Shown: positions 24,137-33,435, counted from the first letter of the stretch. The stretch: DNA of 64,000 nucleotides from Bisbaumannia pacifica (GCF_007989625.1 NZ_BJUK01000001.1:1-64000); one strand, 5' to 3'. The notes: a model not told the origin generated them from the letters alone. A program made the numbers and translations.

Positions 24137-25456
24137 TCAGCCGTAGTAGAGCACCGGCAGCCAGAGCGCCAGCTGCGGGAAGGCGGTGATCAACGCCAGG
24201 CCCAGGACCATGATCGCCACGAAGGGCCAGACGCTGCGGTAGATGTCCGAGAGGCTGACCTCCGGCGGGGCCATGGCACGCATCAGGAAGAGGTTGTAGC
24301 CGAACGGCGGAGTCATGTAGGCGATCTGCACGGTGATGGTGTAGAGCACCCCGTACCACACCGGGTCGAAGCCGAGGCTGATCACTAGGGGCACATAGAG
24401 GGGCGCCACGATCACCAGCATGGCGGTGTCGTCGAGGAACATGCCCATCAGCAGGTAGGAGAGCTGCATCATCAGCAGGATCTCCCAGGGGCCCAGCCCC
24501 AGGCGATCGAGGAAGACGTTCTCGATGGCGCGCACCGCCCCCAGGCCGTCGAACACCGCCCCGAAGCACAGCGCGGCGAGGATGATCCACATGAACATGC
24601 AGCTGATGGCCAGGGTGCGACGCACCGTGACGTCGATGACCTGGCGGGTCAGGCGGCCCTTGACCAGCGCCGCCAGGGTGGCGGCGAAGGCGCCATAGGC
24701 GGCGCTCTCCACCAGGCTGGTGACCCCCATCAGGAAGAGTCCGGTCATCGAGAAGAAGATCAGCAGCGGCAGGATGCCGGCACGCAGCAGCTTGAGCTTC
24801 TTGGCCAGCCCCAGGTCGCGCTCCTCGGCGGGCAGCGCCGGTCCCAGCTCGGGCTGGAGGCGGCAGCGGATGGCGATATAGAGCACGAAGAGGGCGGCCA
24901 GGATCAGCCCGGGAATGGCCCCGGCCAGCCACAGCTTGCCCACCGGCTGGCGGGCGATCATGCCGTAGAGCACCAGCACCACGCTGGGCGGCACCAGGAT
25001 GCCCAGGGAGCTGCCGGCCTGGATCACCCCGGTGACCATGATCTTGTCGTAGCCGCGGCGCAGCAGCTCGGGCAGGGCGATGCTGGCGCCGATGGCCATG
25101 CCCGCCACGCTCAGGCCGTTCATCGCCGAGACCACCACCATCAGGCCGATGGTGCCGATGGCCAGGCCGCCCCGCAGCGAGCCCATCCAGACATGGAACA
25201 TCTCGTAGAGGTCGCCGGCGATGCCCGACTCGGAGAGCATGTAGCCCATGAAGATAAACAGCGGCAGGGTCAGCAGCGGGTACCAGTTCATCAGCACGAA
25301 GCTGGCGTTGAAGGGCATCTCCACCCCGCCGTCGCCCCACAGCAGCAAGGCCGCCGCGGCTCCCACGAAGCCGATCACCCCGAACACCCGCTGGCCGGTG
25401 AGCAGCAACAGCATCATCGCCGAGAACATGGTCAGGGCGATCATCTCGTAGCTCAT
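24137..25456 (-). CDS. TRAP transporter large permease (DctM family)
   Basis: 439 residues with about twelve membrane helices. DctM signatures are MSYEMIALTMFSAMMLLLLTGQRVFGVIGF at the N-terminus, GMAIGASIALPELLRRGYDK, IQAGSSLGILVPPSVVLVLYG and MGMFLDDTAMLVIVAPLY. It catalyses Na+-coupled import with the DctQ subunit. The start codon overlaps the dctQ stop by four bases (ATGA), so translation is coupled. Confidence 0.93.
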   Translation of the reverse strand: MSYEMIALTMFSAMMLLLLTGQRVFGVIGFVGAAAALLLWGDGGVEMPFNASFVLMNWYPLLTLPLFIFMGYMLSESGIAGDLYEMFHVWMGSLRGGLAIGTIGLMVVVSAMNGLSVAGMAIGASIALPELLRRGYDKIMVTGVIQAGSSLGILVPPSVVLVLYGMIARQPVGKLWLAGAIPGLILAALFVLYIAIRCRLQPELGPALPAEERDLGLAKKLKLLRAGILPLLIFFSMTGLFLMGVTSLVESAAYGAFAATLAALVKGRLTRQVIDVTVRRTLAISCMFMWIILAALCFGAVFDGLGAVRAIENVFLDRLGLGPWEILLMMQLSYLLMGMFLDDTAMLVIVAPLYVPLVISLGFDPVWYGVLYTITVQIAYMTPPFGYNLFLMRAMAPPEVSLSDIYRSVWPFVAIMVLGLALITAFPQLALWLPVLYYG

Positions 25457-25980
25457 GCCGCATCCTCCTCGTCGATGGCCCGGCCCAGGGCTCGGGCCAG
25501 GTCCTTGAGGAAGGTGGCGACGGCCTGCAGCAGCATCAGCACGATGCCCAGGCACATGATCAGCTTGATCGGCGCCAAGGGCGGCGCCCAGGCGGAGTAG
25601 TTGCGCTGGCCGTACTGCAGGGAGTAGTGGGTGCTGGAGATGCCGCCCAGCAGCAGGGTCACCAGGAAGACGATCAGGAAGAGGATGGTCAGGGCATCCA
25701 CCAGGGCCTGGGCACGCGGCGACCACTGGCTGTAGAAGAGGTCCATGCGCACATGGGCGCCCACCTGCATGGCGTAGGCGCCGCCCAGCAGGTAGTAGGC
25801 GGTGAGCATGAACTGGGACATCTCCACCCCCCACAGCAGCGGGCTGTTGAGCACCGAGCGGGAGAAGGAGGCATAGAGCAGCAACCCCATCATGGCGAAG
25901 ACCAGGTACATGGTGACCCGGCCGACGCCATGGTTGAGCCGGTCTACCAGGCGCACGAAGCGAAGGATCGTTGTCGGCAT
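25453..25980 (-). CDS. TRAP transporter small permease (DctQ family)
   Basis: 175 residues with four helices and the DctQ pattern in RVTMYLVFAMMGLLLYASFSRSVLN and GAHVRMDLFYSQWSPRAQALVD. The ATG at 25980 (MPTTILR) is chosen; a longer in-frame extension lacks hydrophobic or family character. It is the first structural gene after the LysR regulator, 157 bases downstream of it, and begins the presumed dctQMP-GS-ALDH-ADH-amidohydrolase transcript. Confidence 0.9.
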   Translation of the reverse strand: MPTTILRFVRLVDRLNHGVGRVTMYLVFAMMGLLLYASFSRSVLNSPLLWGVEMSQFMLTAYYLLGGAYAMQVGAHVRMDLFYSQWSPRAQALVDALTILFLIVFLVTLLLGGISSTHYSLQYGQRNYSAWAPPLAPIKLIMCLGIVLMLLQAVATFLKDLARALGRAIDEEDAA

Positions 25981-26077
25981 GATCGCGGGGCTCCCCGGGA
26001 GTCGAGCGTATCGAGCCTCAGTCTTGGTCGGGAGATACGCGGACCGCAAAGAGCATCGGCTTTACCGACGCGACGAC

Positions 26078-26094
26078 TATCGAAAAAATCGATA
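26078..26094. promoter_or_regulatory. candidate LysR-type operator upstream of the TRAP/gamma-glutamyl operon
   Basis: TATCGAAAAAATCGATA is a 17-bp inverted repeat (6+5+6) containing a T-N11-A core, the form used by LysR regulators. It lies about 98 bases before the dctQ start and after the lysR gene, where an activator site would be expected. Similar 17-bp repeats occur before mmsA and katG. Confidence 0.5.
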
Positions 26095-26137
26095 CTGCCC
26101 CGCCGAGGAGCAAGTGCAGGCAGTTTTCGTGCAGAGC

Positions 26138-27091
26138 CTAGCGAGGGATGGTGATCGCCTCGGCCACCCAGGCATGCCGCCGCCGCAGCTCGGCCAGGAA
26201 GTCCCCCTCCAGCAGGCGACGGGCGTCCCGGGCCAGTTGGCTGGGCAGGCCGCCCAGCTCGTCGCGCCGGCTCACCAGGGTCAGTTGGCGACGCAGCGCC
26301 GGAATAGGCAATGGCGCCACCCGTAGCCCGGAGAGGCCCGCCTGGTGGAGGCACAGGGGGGTGGTGAGGGTCCAGCCCACCCCGGCATCCACCAGGCGCA
26401 GCACCGCGAAGGTGTTGTCCAGGTGCAGCCGCGCCGGCAACTCCAGGCGGTTGAGGCGCAGGTGACGCTCGATGGCCTGGCCGATTAGCGACTGGGGGGC
26501 ATAGCGCACGAAGTCGAGGCGCCGGGCCAGCCAGCGCAGGTTATCCGCCGGGCCGTCCCAGCTCGCCGGCAACACCAGCACGAAGGGCTCGGCGAGGATG
26601 GGATGGCGCTCCAGGCCGTCATAGTCCTCCAGGCGATCGTCGGAGATGATGATATCCACGTGGCGCGTCATCAGCGCATGGCCATGCATATGCGAGAGGC
26701 CGGTGGTCAGGGTGTAGTCCCGGGTATGGCGCTTGATCACCGCGATCAGCGGCCGCCCCACCGCGGTGGCCAGGGAGTCCACCAGCGCCAGGCGCACCTG
26801 GTGCAGCTTGCCGAAGCTGCCGGAGATCAGCTCGCCGCGGGTGCCGCGGGCCTCCTCCAGCAGGCGCCGCGCCCGGTCGTAGAGGAAACGCCCGGCGGTG
26901 GTGGGCTCCAGGGGCCGGGAACGACGATCCAGCAGGCAGACCCCCAGGGCCTCCTCCAGGTTGGCCAGGCTCTGGGAGACCGAGGATTGCTTGAGTCCCA
27001 GACTCTCGGCGGCGGCGCTCTGGCTGCCCCGCTCCAGGGTGGCGACGAAGATCTCCAGGCTGCGCAGGTCGAAGCCGAAGCCGCTTCGCAT
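26138..27091 (-). CDS. LysR family regulator, likely of the TRAP/gamma-glutamyl cluster
   Basis: 317 residues. The HTH is at 8-65 (LRSLEIFVATLERGSQSAAAESLGLKQSSVSQSLANLEEALG) and the effector domain follows. It is encoded directly upstream of dctQ, in the same direction rather than divergent, and 157 bases away. This placement makes it the best candidate regulator of the downstream operon. The gap contains the palindrome at 26078-26094. The inducer is probably the transported substrate or a gamma-glutamyl intermediate, which is inference. Confidence 0.88.
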   Translation of the reverse strand: MRSGFGFDLRSLEIFVATLERGSQSAAAESLGLKQSSVSQSLANLEEALGVCLLDRRSRPLEPTTAGRFLYDRARRLLEEARGTRGELISGSFGKLHQVRLALVDSLATAVGRPLIAVIKRHTRDYTLTTGLSHMHGHALMTRHVDIIISDDRLEDYDGLERHPILAEPFVLVLPASWDGPADNLRWLARRLDFVRYAPQSLIGQAIERHLRLNRLELPARLHLDNTFAVLRLVDAGVGWTLTTPLCLHQAGLSGLRVAPLPIPALRRQLTLVSRRDELGGLPSQLARDARRLLEGDFLAELRRRHAWVAEAITIPR

Positions 27092-27208
27092 GGTGGTTCT
27101 CCCGCGGTTCGCGACGCTTCAGCCTAGGCCGGCGGGGCGCCCATCGGCACCCCTCGCGCTCAACCCTGGCGCCAACGAAGGCGGCAACCCGACCCGGGTT
27201 ACCGGCAC

Positions 27209-28396
27209 TCAGGGGCGCCTGAGCACCCAGCGCACCAGCAGCGGCCCCAGCGTCTCGAAGACCAGGGTGGAGGCGACCACCGCGGAGAGCAGCGCCGCCC
27301 CCTGGTCGGGGAAGCGTTCGGCGGCCAGCAGTGCCATGCCCATGGCGACCCCCGCCTGGGGCGTCAGTGCCAGACCGATATCCCGCGGCAGGTCGGGGTG
27401 GCGGCGGCGCCCCAGGCGCCAGCCCAGCACGCCCCCCAGCCAGCGCCCCGCCACGCGCAGGCCGATGTAGCCCAGGGTCAGGCCCAGGGCCTCATCGAGC
27501 AGGCGCAGGTCGATACTGGCTCCCGAGAGCACGAAGAAGAACACCAGGAAGGGCCACTCGATATGCTCGATCTCGTTGAAGGAGCGGGTATGGTGGAAGG
27601 AGAGGTTGGCCACCAGGGCGCCGACCAGCATGGCGGTCAGCAAGGGCGAGACTCCCAGCCAGCGGGAGAGCCCGGCGATCAACAGGATAATGGCGATGGC
27701 CTCCACCTGGGTGGGCTCCCCCGGCGCCAGGCGCCCGGTCAGCCAGGCCGCCGGCAGGCCGATCAGGGTCCCCAGCAGCAGGGCCCCGCCCAGCTCCCAG
27801 GCGGCCTCCAGCAGCGCCAATTGCCCATCCCCGGAGAGGATCCAGCCGAGCAGCGCCATCACCAGGCCGAAGGTCAGGATGCCCCAGGCATCGTCGATGG
27901 CGACGATGCCCAGCAGCAGCCGCGCGCGGGGCCGGCGCTCGTCGCAGCCATGAATCGTCTCGCTGACCGCCGCCGGGTCGGTGGCCACCGAAATGGCCGC
28001 CAGTACCAGGGCGGTGACCAACGGAAAGCCCAGCAGCCAGAGCCCGGCCCCCACCGTCAGGGCACCGATGCCCATCACCGTCACCGAGAGCAGCAGGATC
28101 AGGCGCCCCATGCCCTGTAACCGCTCGCGAGTCAGCTCGCCCCCCAATAGGAAGGCCACCATCACCAGGGCCACCTGAATCAGCGGCTCGCCGAGACCAT
28201 CCAGCCAGGGGCGCGCCTGTTGCATGCCCAGTATCAGCTGCTGCACCACCGCCATGCCCAGTCCCACCACCACCAGCAGGGAGATCCGCGGCAGCCGGGT
28301 ACGGCGGGCGACGATATCGGCGAGGATGCTGATGGCGAGCACGCCGCCCAGGACCAAGAGCGCGGCGGATGGCGCGGCAGGCGCCCCGCCGATCAT
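27209..28396 (-). CDS. cation:proton antiporter (CPA2-type)
   Basis: 395 residues, about twelve hydrophobic helices, Na_H_Exchanger fold: LLVLGGVLAISILADIVARRTRLPRISLLVVVGLGMA at the start, ISVATDPAAVSETIHG and AIDDAWGILTFGLVM carrying the conserved paired acidic residues of the ion site (TDPAA.../DDAWG). There is no C-terminal TrkA-N regulatory domain, unlike KefB/KefC. It would exchange Na+ or K+ for H+ across the inner membrane, useful in a saline habitat. GGGGGCGG precedes the ATG. The gene appears monocistronic. Confidence 0.88.
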   Translation of the reverse strand: MIGGAPAAPSAALLVLGGVLAISILADIVARRTRLPRISLLVVVGLGMAVVQQLILGMQQARPWLDGLGEPLIQVALVMVAFLLGGELTRERLQGMGRLILLLSVTVMGIGALTVGAGLWLLGFPLVTALVLAAISVATDPAAVSETIHGCDERRPRARLLLGIVAIDDAWGILTFGLVMALLGWILSGDGQLALLEAAWELGGALLLGTLIGLPAAWLTGRLAPGEPTQVEAIAIILLIAGLSRWLGVSPLLTAMLVGALVANLSFHHTRSFNEIEHIEWPFLVFFFVLSGASIDLRLLDEALGLTLGYIGLRVAGRWLGGVLGWRLGRRRHPDLPRDIGLALTPQAGVAMGMALLAAERFPDQGAALLSAVVASTLVFETLGPLLVRWVLRRP

Positions 28397-28571
28397 GTCG
28401 CCGCCCCCGACACCTTTTCCCGTCGCATCGCCTTCTCCGTTCGGTACCTTGCCTTAGCCTACCCATCCCCTCGAGTAACGCCAATCGGCAGCGACGACCG
28501 CGCCGATGACCACACCGATGACAAGGCCACCGGCCGGCGCTATGGTCGGGGTCCTGAATTCGGGAGCCCCC

Positions 28572-29303
28572 ATGACCAACGTCGATTCCCGCTGGATCGC
28601 CTGGGCCCAGTGGCTGGCCCTGCTGACCATGAGCCTCGATCATCTGGTGCGCCATCTGCTCGGGCCTGAAAGCGCCCTGGCCTGGTGGCCGGAGAGCCTC
28701 GGACGCCTGGCCTTTCCGCTGTTCGCCGCCATGGTGGCCTGGCACGGCACCTTCACCAGCGGGGATCCGCTGCGCTATGCCCGGCGCATCCTGTTGATCG
28801 GCATCCTGGCCCAGTGGCCCTATTCGCTGATGCCGCGCCCCGAGGCCCCCTACCTGCTCAATGTCTGCTTTACCCTGGCGGCGGGCCTGGCCTGGGCCCA
28901 CTGGGCCAGGGGCGCTTTGACCGAGTGGGAGACGCCGCCCTGGGCCCACGGGGTATCACCCTGGATGGGGCTGGCACTCTCCCTGGTCCTCTGGTGGGCA
29001 CTCGGTTTCTGGGTGGAGTTCGGCCATGCCGGCCTGGCGCTGGTGCCGGCGCTAATGCTGGCGCTGTCTTATCGAGCGGCCTCTCCGGTACGGCGGTGGA
29101 GGGCACACCTGCCGGCCCTGGCGTTGGTCGCCCTGCTTAACCCGGGACTCCAGGCCAGCCTCTTCGCCCTGGCCGGCGTGGCGCTGGCACTGGCGATGGC
29201 CGGGGCCGGGCTGCCCCGCCTGCCCTGGCCCCTGCCCCGCTGGCTATGGCGGGCCTGGTACCCGGGTCACTTCGCCCTGCTGGCGCTGCTGCTCTGGGAC
29301 TAG
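28572..29303 (+). CDS. TraX family membrane protein
   Basis: 243 residues, mostly hydrophobic, with about seven helices. The TraX-like pattern is visible in LALLTMSLDHLVRHLL, the SLGRLAFPLFAAMVAWHG segment and RRILLIGILAQWPYSLM. F-plasmid TraX acetylates pilin, but chromosomal relatives have no defined role and no conjugation genes are nearby. The ATG at 28572 follows GGGAGCCCCC. It is divergent from the antiporter gene. Confidence 0.82.
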   Translation: MTNVDSRWIAWAQWLALLTMSLDHLVRHLLGPESALAWWPESLGRLAFPLFAAMVAWHGTFTSGDPLRYARRILLIGILAQWPYSLMPRPEAPYLLNVCFTLAAGLAWAHWARGALTEWETPPWAHGVSPWMGLALSLVLWWALGFWVEFGHAGLALVPALMLALSYRAASPVRRWRAHLPALALVALLNPGLQASLFALAGVALALAMAGAGLPRLPWPLPRWLWRAWYPGHFALLALLLWD

Positions 29304-29377
29304 CCTCTTTCATCGGATTGCAACGCGGGATGGCGAGGATACGGGACTGCCCAGTCGTTATTCACAAGGAACCGACC

Positions 29378-31393
29378 ATGACTCAGCAGCTTCCTGGCAC
29401 CACGGACCCGGTACTGGCCGCCGGCGACGAGCCCCAGAGCAATGCCTCCGGCAACGCCTACTTCGGCGATATTCTCGAGACCCGGCTGAGCCGGCGCAGC
29501 CTGCTGCGCGGTAGCCTGGCCGCCGCCGTCGCTGGCGCCATGGCCACCAGCCTGCCCTTCGGCGGCGCCTTCGCCGGCCAGGGCGGCCGTGGCCCGAGCC
29601 TGGGCTTCGCCGCCATCCCCACCAGCAGCGCCGATTCAGTGGTGGTTCCCGAGGGTTATCGGGTCCAGGCGATGATCCCCTGGGGCACCTCCCTGGCCGA
29701 GGGGACTCCCGACTTCGCCCCCGACAACGGCGCCGACGACCAGGCCCAGCAGGTGGGCAGCCACCACGACGGCATGCACTTCTTCCCCCTCGATGGCCGC
29801 TCCGACGAGGGCCTGCTGGTGCTCAACCACGAATATATCGAGCCGCGTTTCATGCACGCCGCCGCCGCGGGACTGGCGCTGGACTCCGGCGGCTTCCCAC
29901 AGCTGGCCGACGGTAGCCGCGACGCCGACCAGGTGCGCCGGGAGCTGCATGCCCACGGCGTCTCCATCGTGCATCTGCGGCGCGACGACGATGGCCGGTG
30001 GCACCTGATCAAGGACGCCCACAATCGCCGCGTCACCGGACTGACGCCGATGCGCCTGGCCGGGCCGGTGGCGGGCAGCGAGCATGTGATCACCCGATAC
30101 AGCCCGGACGGGCGCACGACCCGCGGCACCCTCAATAACTGCGCCAACGGGGTCACCCCCTGGGGCACCTACATGGCCTCGGAGGAGAACTGGGCCGGCT
30201 ACTTCGCCAATCGCGCCGAGACCATCGACCGCCGCCAGGCCCGTTATGGCATCACCCGCCGCGACACCAGCCGCTACCAGTGGCACAAGGCCGCCGGCGG
30301 CGCCGACGAGTTCCTGCGCTTCGATGCCACCCCGCGGGGTGGCTCCGCCGCCGAGGATTACCGCAACGAGCCGCATACCTTCGGCTATATGGTGGAGATC
30401 GATCCCTTCGACGCCGAGGCCGCGCCGATCAAGCGCACCCACCTGGGACGCTTCGCCCACGAGGGGGTGGTCTTCGCCCCGGCGGTGGAGGGCGAGCCGG
30501 TGGTCTGCTACTCCGGCGACGACGCCCGCTTCGAGTACATCTACAAGTTCGTCTCGGCGCGCCCCTATCGGGCCGCCACCGCGGATGGCTCGCTGCTCGA
30601 CGAGGGCACCCTCTATGCGGCGAAATTCCACGCCGACGGCAGCGGCGAGTGGCTGGCCCTGGCCCCCGGCGAGAACGGCCTGACCCCGGAGAACGGCTTC
30701 GCGGATCTCGCCGATATCCTGGTCAATGCCCGTTCCGCCGCCGACACCGCCGGCGCCACCAAGATGGATCGCCCCGAGTGGGGCGCCGTGGACCCGGCCA
30801 GCGGCCAGGTCTACTTCACCCTGACCAACAACACCCGCCGCGAGCCGGGCCAGGAGGGCGCCGCCAACCCGCGGGCCAACAACACCTTCGGCCATATCAT
30901 CCGCTGGCGGGAAGCGGGCGGGCAGGACGCCACCCGCTTCCAGTGGGATATCTTCCTGCTGGCCGGCGACCGGGACAGCGGCCGCGATGCGAACGGCGCG
31001 CCCCTCGACGACGACGCCATCCTCGCCTCGCCGGATGGCCTGTGGATGGACGCCGAGCGCCGCCTGTGGATCCAGACCGATATCAGCGAGTCGGTGATGA
31101 ACGATGGCATCTACGAGGTCTTCGGCAATAACCAGATGCTGGTGGCCAACCCCGAGAGCGGCGAGCTCAAGCGCTTCCTGACCGGCCCCATCGGCCAGGA
31201 GATCACCGGGGTGACCATGACCCCGGACCGGCGCACCCTCTTCGTCAATGTCCAGCACCCCGGCGCCACCACCGAGGCCTCCGCCTTCGCCGCCGGCGAC
31301 TACGCCAGCCACTGGCCGGACGGCGGCGACGCCATCCCGCGCTCCGCCACCCTGGCGATCAGCCGTGAAGACGGCGGTATCGTCGGCGCCTGA
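29378..31393 (+). CDS. phoX: PhoX-type alkaline phosphatase
   Basis: 671 residues of the PhoX (DUF839) family. A twin-arginine signal SRRSLLRGSLAAAVAGAMA lies at about 40-60, after an N-terminal leader. The mature protein carries the calcium/iron-site segments LVLNHEYIEPRFMH, NNCANGVTPWGTYMASEENW, HLGRFAHEGVVFAP, KMDRPEWGAVDPASGQVYFTLTNN and an ADIL/NARSAADTAGA stretch. PhoX hydrolyses phosphomonoesters in the periplasm and is exported folded. The ATG at 29378 has AAGGAACCGACC. A clear Pho box was not seen. Its stop is three bases from the convergent LysR stop. Confidence 0.92.
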   Translation: MTQQLPGTTDPVLAAGDEPQSNASGNAYFGDILETRLSRRSLLRGSLAAAVAGAMATSLPFGGAFAGQGGRGPSLGFAAIPTSSADSVVVPEGYRVQAMIPWGTSLAEGTPDFAPDNGADDQAQQVGSHHDGMHFFPLDGRSDEGLLVLNHEYIEPRFMHAAAAGLALDSGGFPQLADGSRDADQVRRELHAHGVSIVHLRRDDDGRWHLIKDAHNRRVTGLTPMRLAGPVAGSEHVITRYSPDGRTTRGTLNNCANGVTPWGTYMASEENWAGYFANRAETIDRRQARYGITRRDTSRYQWHKAAGGADEFLRFDATPRGGSAAEDYRNEPHTFGYMVEIDPFDAEAAPIKRTHLGRFAHEGVVFAPAVEGEPVVCYSGDDARFEYIYKFVSARPYRAATADGSLLDEGTLYAAKFHADGSGEWLALAPGENGLTPENGFADLADILVNARSAADTAGATKMDRPEWGAVDPASGQVYFTLTNNTRREPGQEGAANPRANNTFGHIIRWREAGGQDATRFQWDIFLLAGDRDSGRDANGAPLDDDAILASPDGLWMDAERRLWIQTDISESVMNDGIYEVFGNNQMLVANPESGELKRFLTGPIGQEITGVTMTPDRRTLFVNVQHPGATTEASAFAAGDYASHWPDGGDAIPRSATLAISREDGGIVGA

Positions 31394-31396
31394 GGC

Positions 31397-32317
31397 TCAG
31401 GCCCCGCCGGGAGCCGCCAGGCTCCCGGCACCATACTCCCCCAGGGCCACCTTGAAGGCCTGCCATAACGGACTGCGGTAGCGCTGCGGATGCCAGACCA
31501 GGGAGAAGCGGCGTCGCAGGCCGAGGTCGCTGGAGAGGGCCACCAGCTCGCCCCGGGCCAGCTCCCCGGCCACGCAGAATTCCGACAGGCAGCCCAGTCC
31601 CAGGCCGGCACGCACCGCCTGCTTGATCGCCTCGTGCTGGCCCAGCTCCATGGCGACCCGCGGCGTCAACGAGCGCCCGCGCATCGCCGCCTCGAAGACC
31701 GCCCGGGTTCCCGAACCCGGCTCCCGCAGGATCCACGGGCCCCGCGCCAGGGCGGCATCGTCCAGATGCCCCGCCGCGGCCAGGGCGTGCCGGGGGGAAG
31801 CCACGATCACCAGGCGATCCTCGCACCAGGGCTCGCTGACCAAGCTGGGCTCCCGACACTCTCCCTCGATCAGGCCGAGATCCGCTTCCAGGCGCAGCAC
31901 CTCATCGATCACCTCCCGGGAGTTGCGTAGCCGCAGGCGCAGCTCCGCTCCCGGATGGGCCTCGTTGAAGCGCCCCGCCAGGCCGGGCAGCAGGTAGGTG
32001 CCCACGGTGGCGCTGGCGGACACGACCAGCCTGCCGCGCAGCTCCCCTTCCGGCTCCCGGGCCGCGGCCACGAACTCCTCGACGCCTTCCAGCAGCCGCT
32101 CGGCCCGTGGCAACAGCTCCTCGCCGAGGACATTGAGGGTCAGCCGCCGCCCCGGCCGGTCGAAGAGGGCGACCCCCAGGCGGCGTTCCAGTTCGGCCAG
32201 GGCCTCGCTGGTGGCCGAGGGGGAGAGGCAGAGCTCCCGGGCGGCGGCGCTCAGGGTACCGAGGCGTGCCACCGCGACGAAGACTCGGAGCTGGCGAAAG
32301 CTGACCGCGGGTTTCAT
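31397..32317 (-). CDS. LysR family regulator (YeiE-like), divergent from YeiH
   Basis: 306 residues. The HTH is RLGTLSAAARELCLSPSATSEALAELERRLG at about 18-48, and the ligand domain contains GRLVVSASATVGTYLLPGLAGRF and REPGSGTRAVFE, a pattern shared with YeiE and CysB/CbbR-like LTTRs. In Enterobacteria YeiE lies next to yeiH and responds to sulfite. The divergent arrangement with a YeiH family gene here supports the same pairing. A small dyad, CGAAAAG-A-CTTTTCG (32329-32343), lies between them. Confidence 0.87.
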   Translation of the reverse strand: MKPAVSFRQLRVFVAVARLGTLSAAARELCLSPSATSEALAELERRLGVALFDRPGRRLTLNVLGEELLPRAERLLEGVEEFVAAAREPEGELRGRLVVSASATVGTYLLPGLAGRFNEAHPGAELRLRLRNSREVIDEVLRLEADLGLIEGECREPSLVSEPWCEDRLVIVASPRHALAAAGHLDDAALARGPWILREPGSGTRAVFEAAMRGRSLTPRVAMELGQHEAIKQAVRAGLGLGCLSEFCVAGELARGELVALSSDLGLRRRFSLVWHPQRYRSPLWQAFKVALGEYGAGSLAAPGGA

Positions 32318-32328
32318 ATCGATTTTTC

Positions 32329-32343
32329 CGAAAAGACTTTTCG
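32329..32343. promoter_or_regulatory. dyad in the YeiE/YeiH divergent promoter region
   Basis: CGAAAAGACTTTTCG is a perfect 7+1+7 inverted repeat 12 bases upstream of the LysR start. It is a candidate autoregulatory operator for the divergent regulator. Confidence 0.5.
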
Positions 32344-32414
32344 TTATTTACTGATAACCAAGAATACTAACAGTCCCTAAGATGCCCTCACCACCCAGCA
32401 CGGATGAGGACATC

Positions 32415-33401
32415 ATGCTTCCGGGACTCCTGATCAGCGGCCTGCTCGCCGCCGCCGGCCTCGCCCTGGCCGCCCTGCCGCCCCTGGCCGAGCGCGGCAT
32501 CTCCCCGTTGGTCATCGCCCTACTGCTGGGGATGGTGGCCGGCAACCTCGCCCTGGGCCGGCGCCTGGGCGACCCCGCCGCCGGCCTGGCCTTCGCCACT
32601 CGCCGCCTGCTGCGCGCCGGCATCGTGCTGTTCGGCCTGTCGCTGACCCTGCAGCAGCTCTTCGCCCTGGGGCCCTGGGTCGTGGTGCTGGACCTGCTGA
32701 TCATGATCACGGTGCTGACGCTGGGTTACCAGTTGGGGACCCGGTGGCTGGGCCTGGATCGCGAGACGGCGCTGCTGACCAGTGCCGGCAGTGCCATCTG
32801 CGGCGCCGCCGCCATCCTGGCCACCGAGAGCACCATCCGCGCCCGGCCCGCCGCCACCGCCATGGCGGTGGCCACGGTGGTGCTCTTCGGTAGCCTGGCG
32901 ATGCTGCTCTACCCGCTGCTCTATCCGTTCAGTGGCATGTCGGAGGGACTCTTCGGCATCTATATCGGCGCGACCCTCCACGAGGTCGCTCAGGTGGTAG
33001 CCGCCGGCGAGGCGGTGGGCCCCGAGGCCCTGGCCAATGCCCTGGTGGTCAAGCTGCTGCGGGTGATGCTGCTGGTGCCCTTCCTGCTGCTCCTGGCACG
33101 CCACTGGCGTCGACCATCGGGGCACCCGGGCACGCCCTCGACGGCGCCCGTGCCCTGGTTCGCCTTCGGCTTCGTCGCCATGGTCGGCGTCAACAGTCTG
33201 GTGAGCCTGCCACCGGCCTTGCATCACGGCCTGGTGGAACTCGGCCGGATCGCCCTGACCCTGGCGATGGCGGCCCTGGGCTATGAGACTCGCCTGGACA
33301 GGTTACGCGCCCTGGGCCTGCGGCCCCTGCTCCTCGCCGCGATCCTGTTTCTGCTGTTGTTGAGTCTCGGCTGGCTGGCTAGCCTGCTATTGCTGGGCTA
33401 G
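32415..33401 (+). CDS. yeiH: YeiH family putative sulfate/sulfite exporter
   Basis: 328 residues, about ten helices. The conserved family core is clear: GISPLVIALLLGMVAGN, LLRAGIVLFGLSLTLQQLF, the signature SAGSAICGAAAILATES, and TLHEVAQVVAAG. YeiH proteins belong to UPF0324 and are annotated as sulfate exporters on limited evidence. The ATG at 32415 has TGAGGACATC upstream and gives the expected N-terminal helix. Divergent from its likely LysR regulator and followed by a hairpin at 33419-33435. Confidence 0.88.
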   Translation: MLPGLLISGLLAAAGLALAALPPLAERGISPLVIALLLGMVAGNLALGRRLGDPAAGLAFATRRLLRAGIVLFGLSLTLQQLFALGPWVVVLDLLIMITVLTLGYQLGTRWLGLDRETALLTSAGSAICGAAAILATESTIRARPAATAMAVATVVLFGSLAMLLYPLLYPFSGMSEGLFGIYIGATLHEVAQVVAAGEAVGPEALANALVVKLLRVMLLVPFLLLLARHWRRPSGHPGTPSTAPVPWFAFGFVAMVGVNSLVSLPPALHHGLVELGRIALTLAMAALGYETRLDRLRALGLRPLLLAAILFLLLLSLGWLASLLLLG

Positions 33402-33418
33402 GGGCAGCTCGATCGATC

Positions 33419-33435
33419 GGGGCGCTTTGCGCCCC
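33419..33435 (+). terminator. hairpin after yeiH
   Basis: A 7-bp perfect stem GGGGCGC/GCGCCCC with a TTT loop begins 18 bases after the yeiH stop. No T-run follows; rated as a probable terminator or 3' stabiliser. Confidence 0.5.

Noticed and set aside
29304-29377. A Pho box before phoX (CTTTCAT...TTGCAAC).
   Set aside because: Two weak 7-mers about 11 bases apart match the PhoB consensus poorly; not supportable without more data.
29636-31312. A 558-codon frame antisense to phoX.
   Set aside because: Gly/Val/Ala/His-rich shadow with no family features; PhoX is unambiguous.
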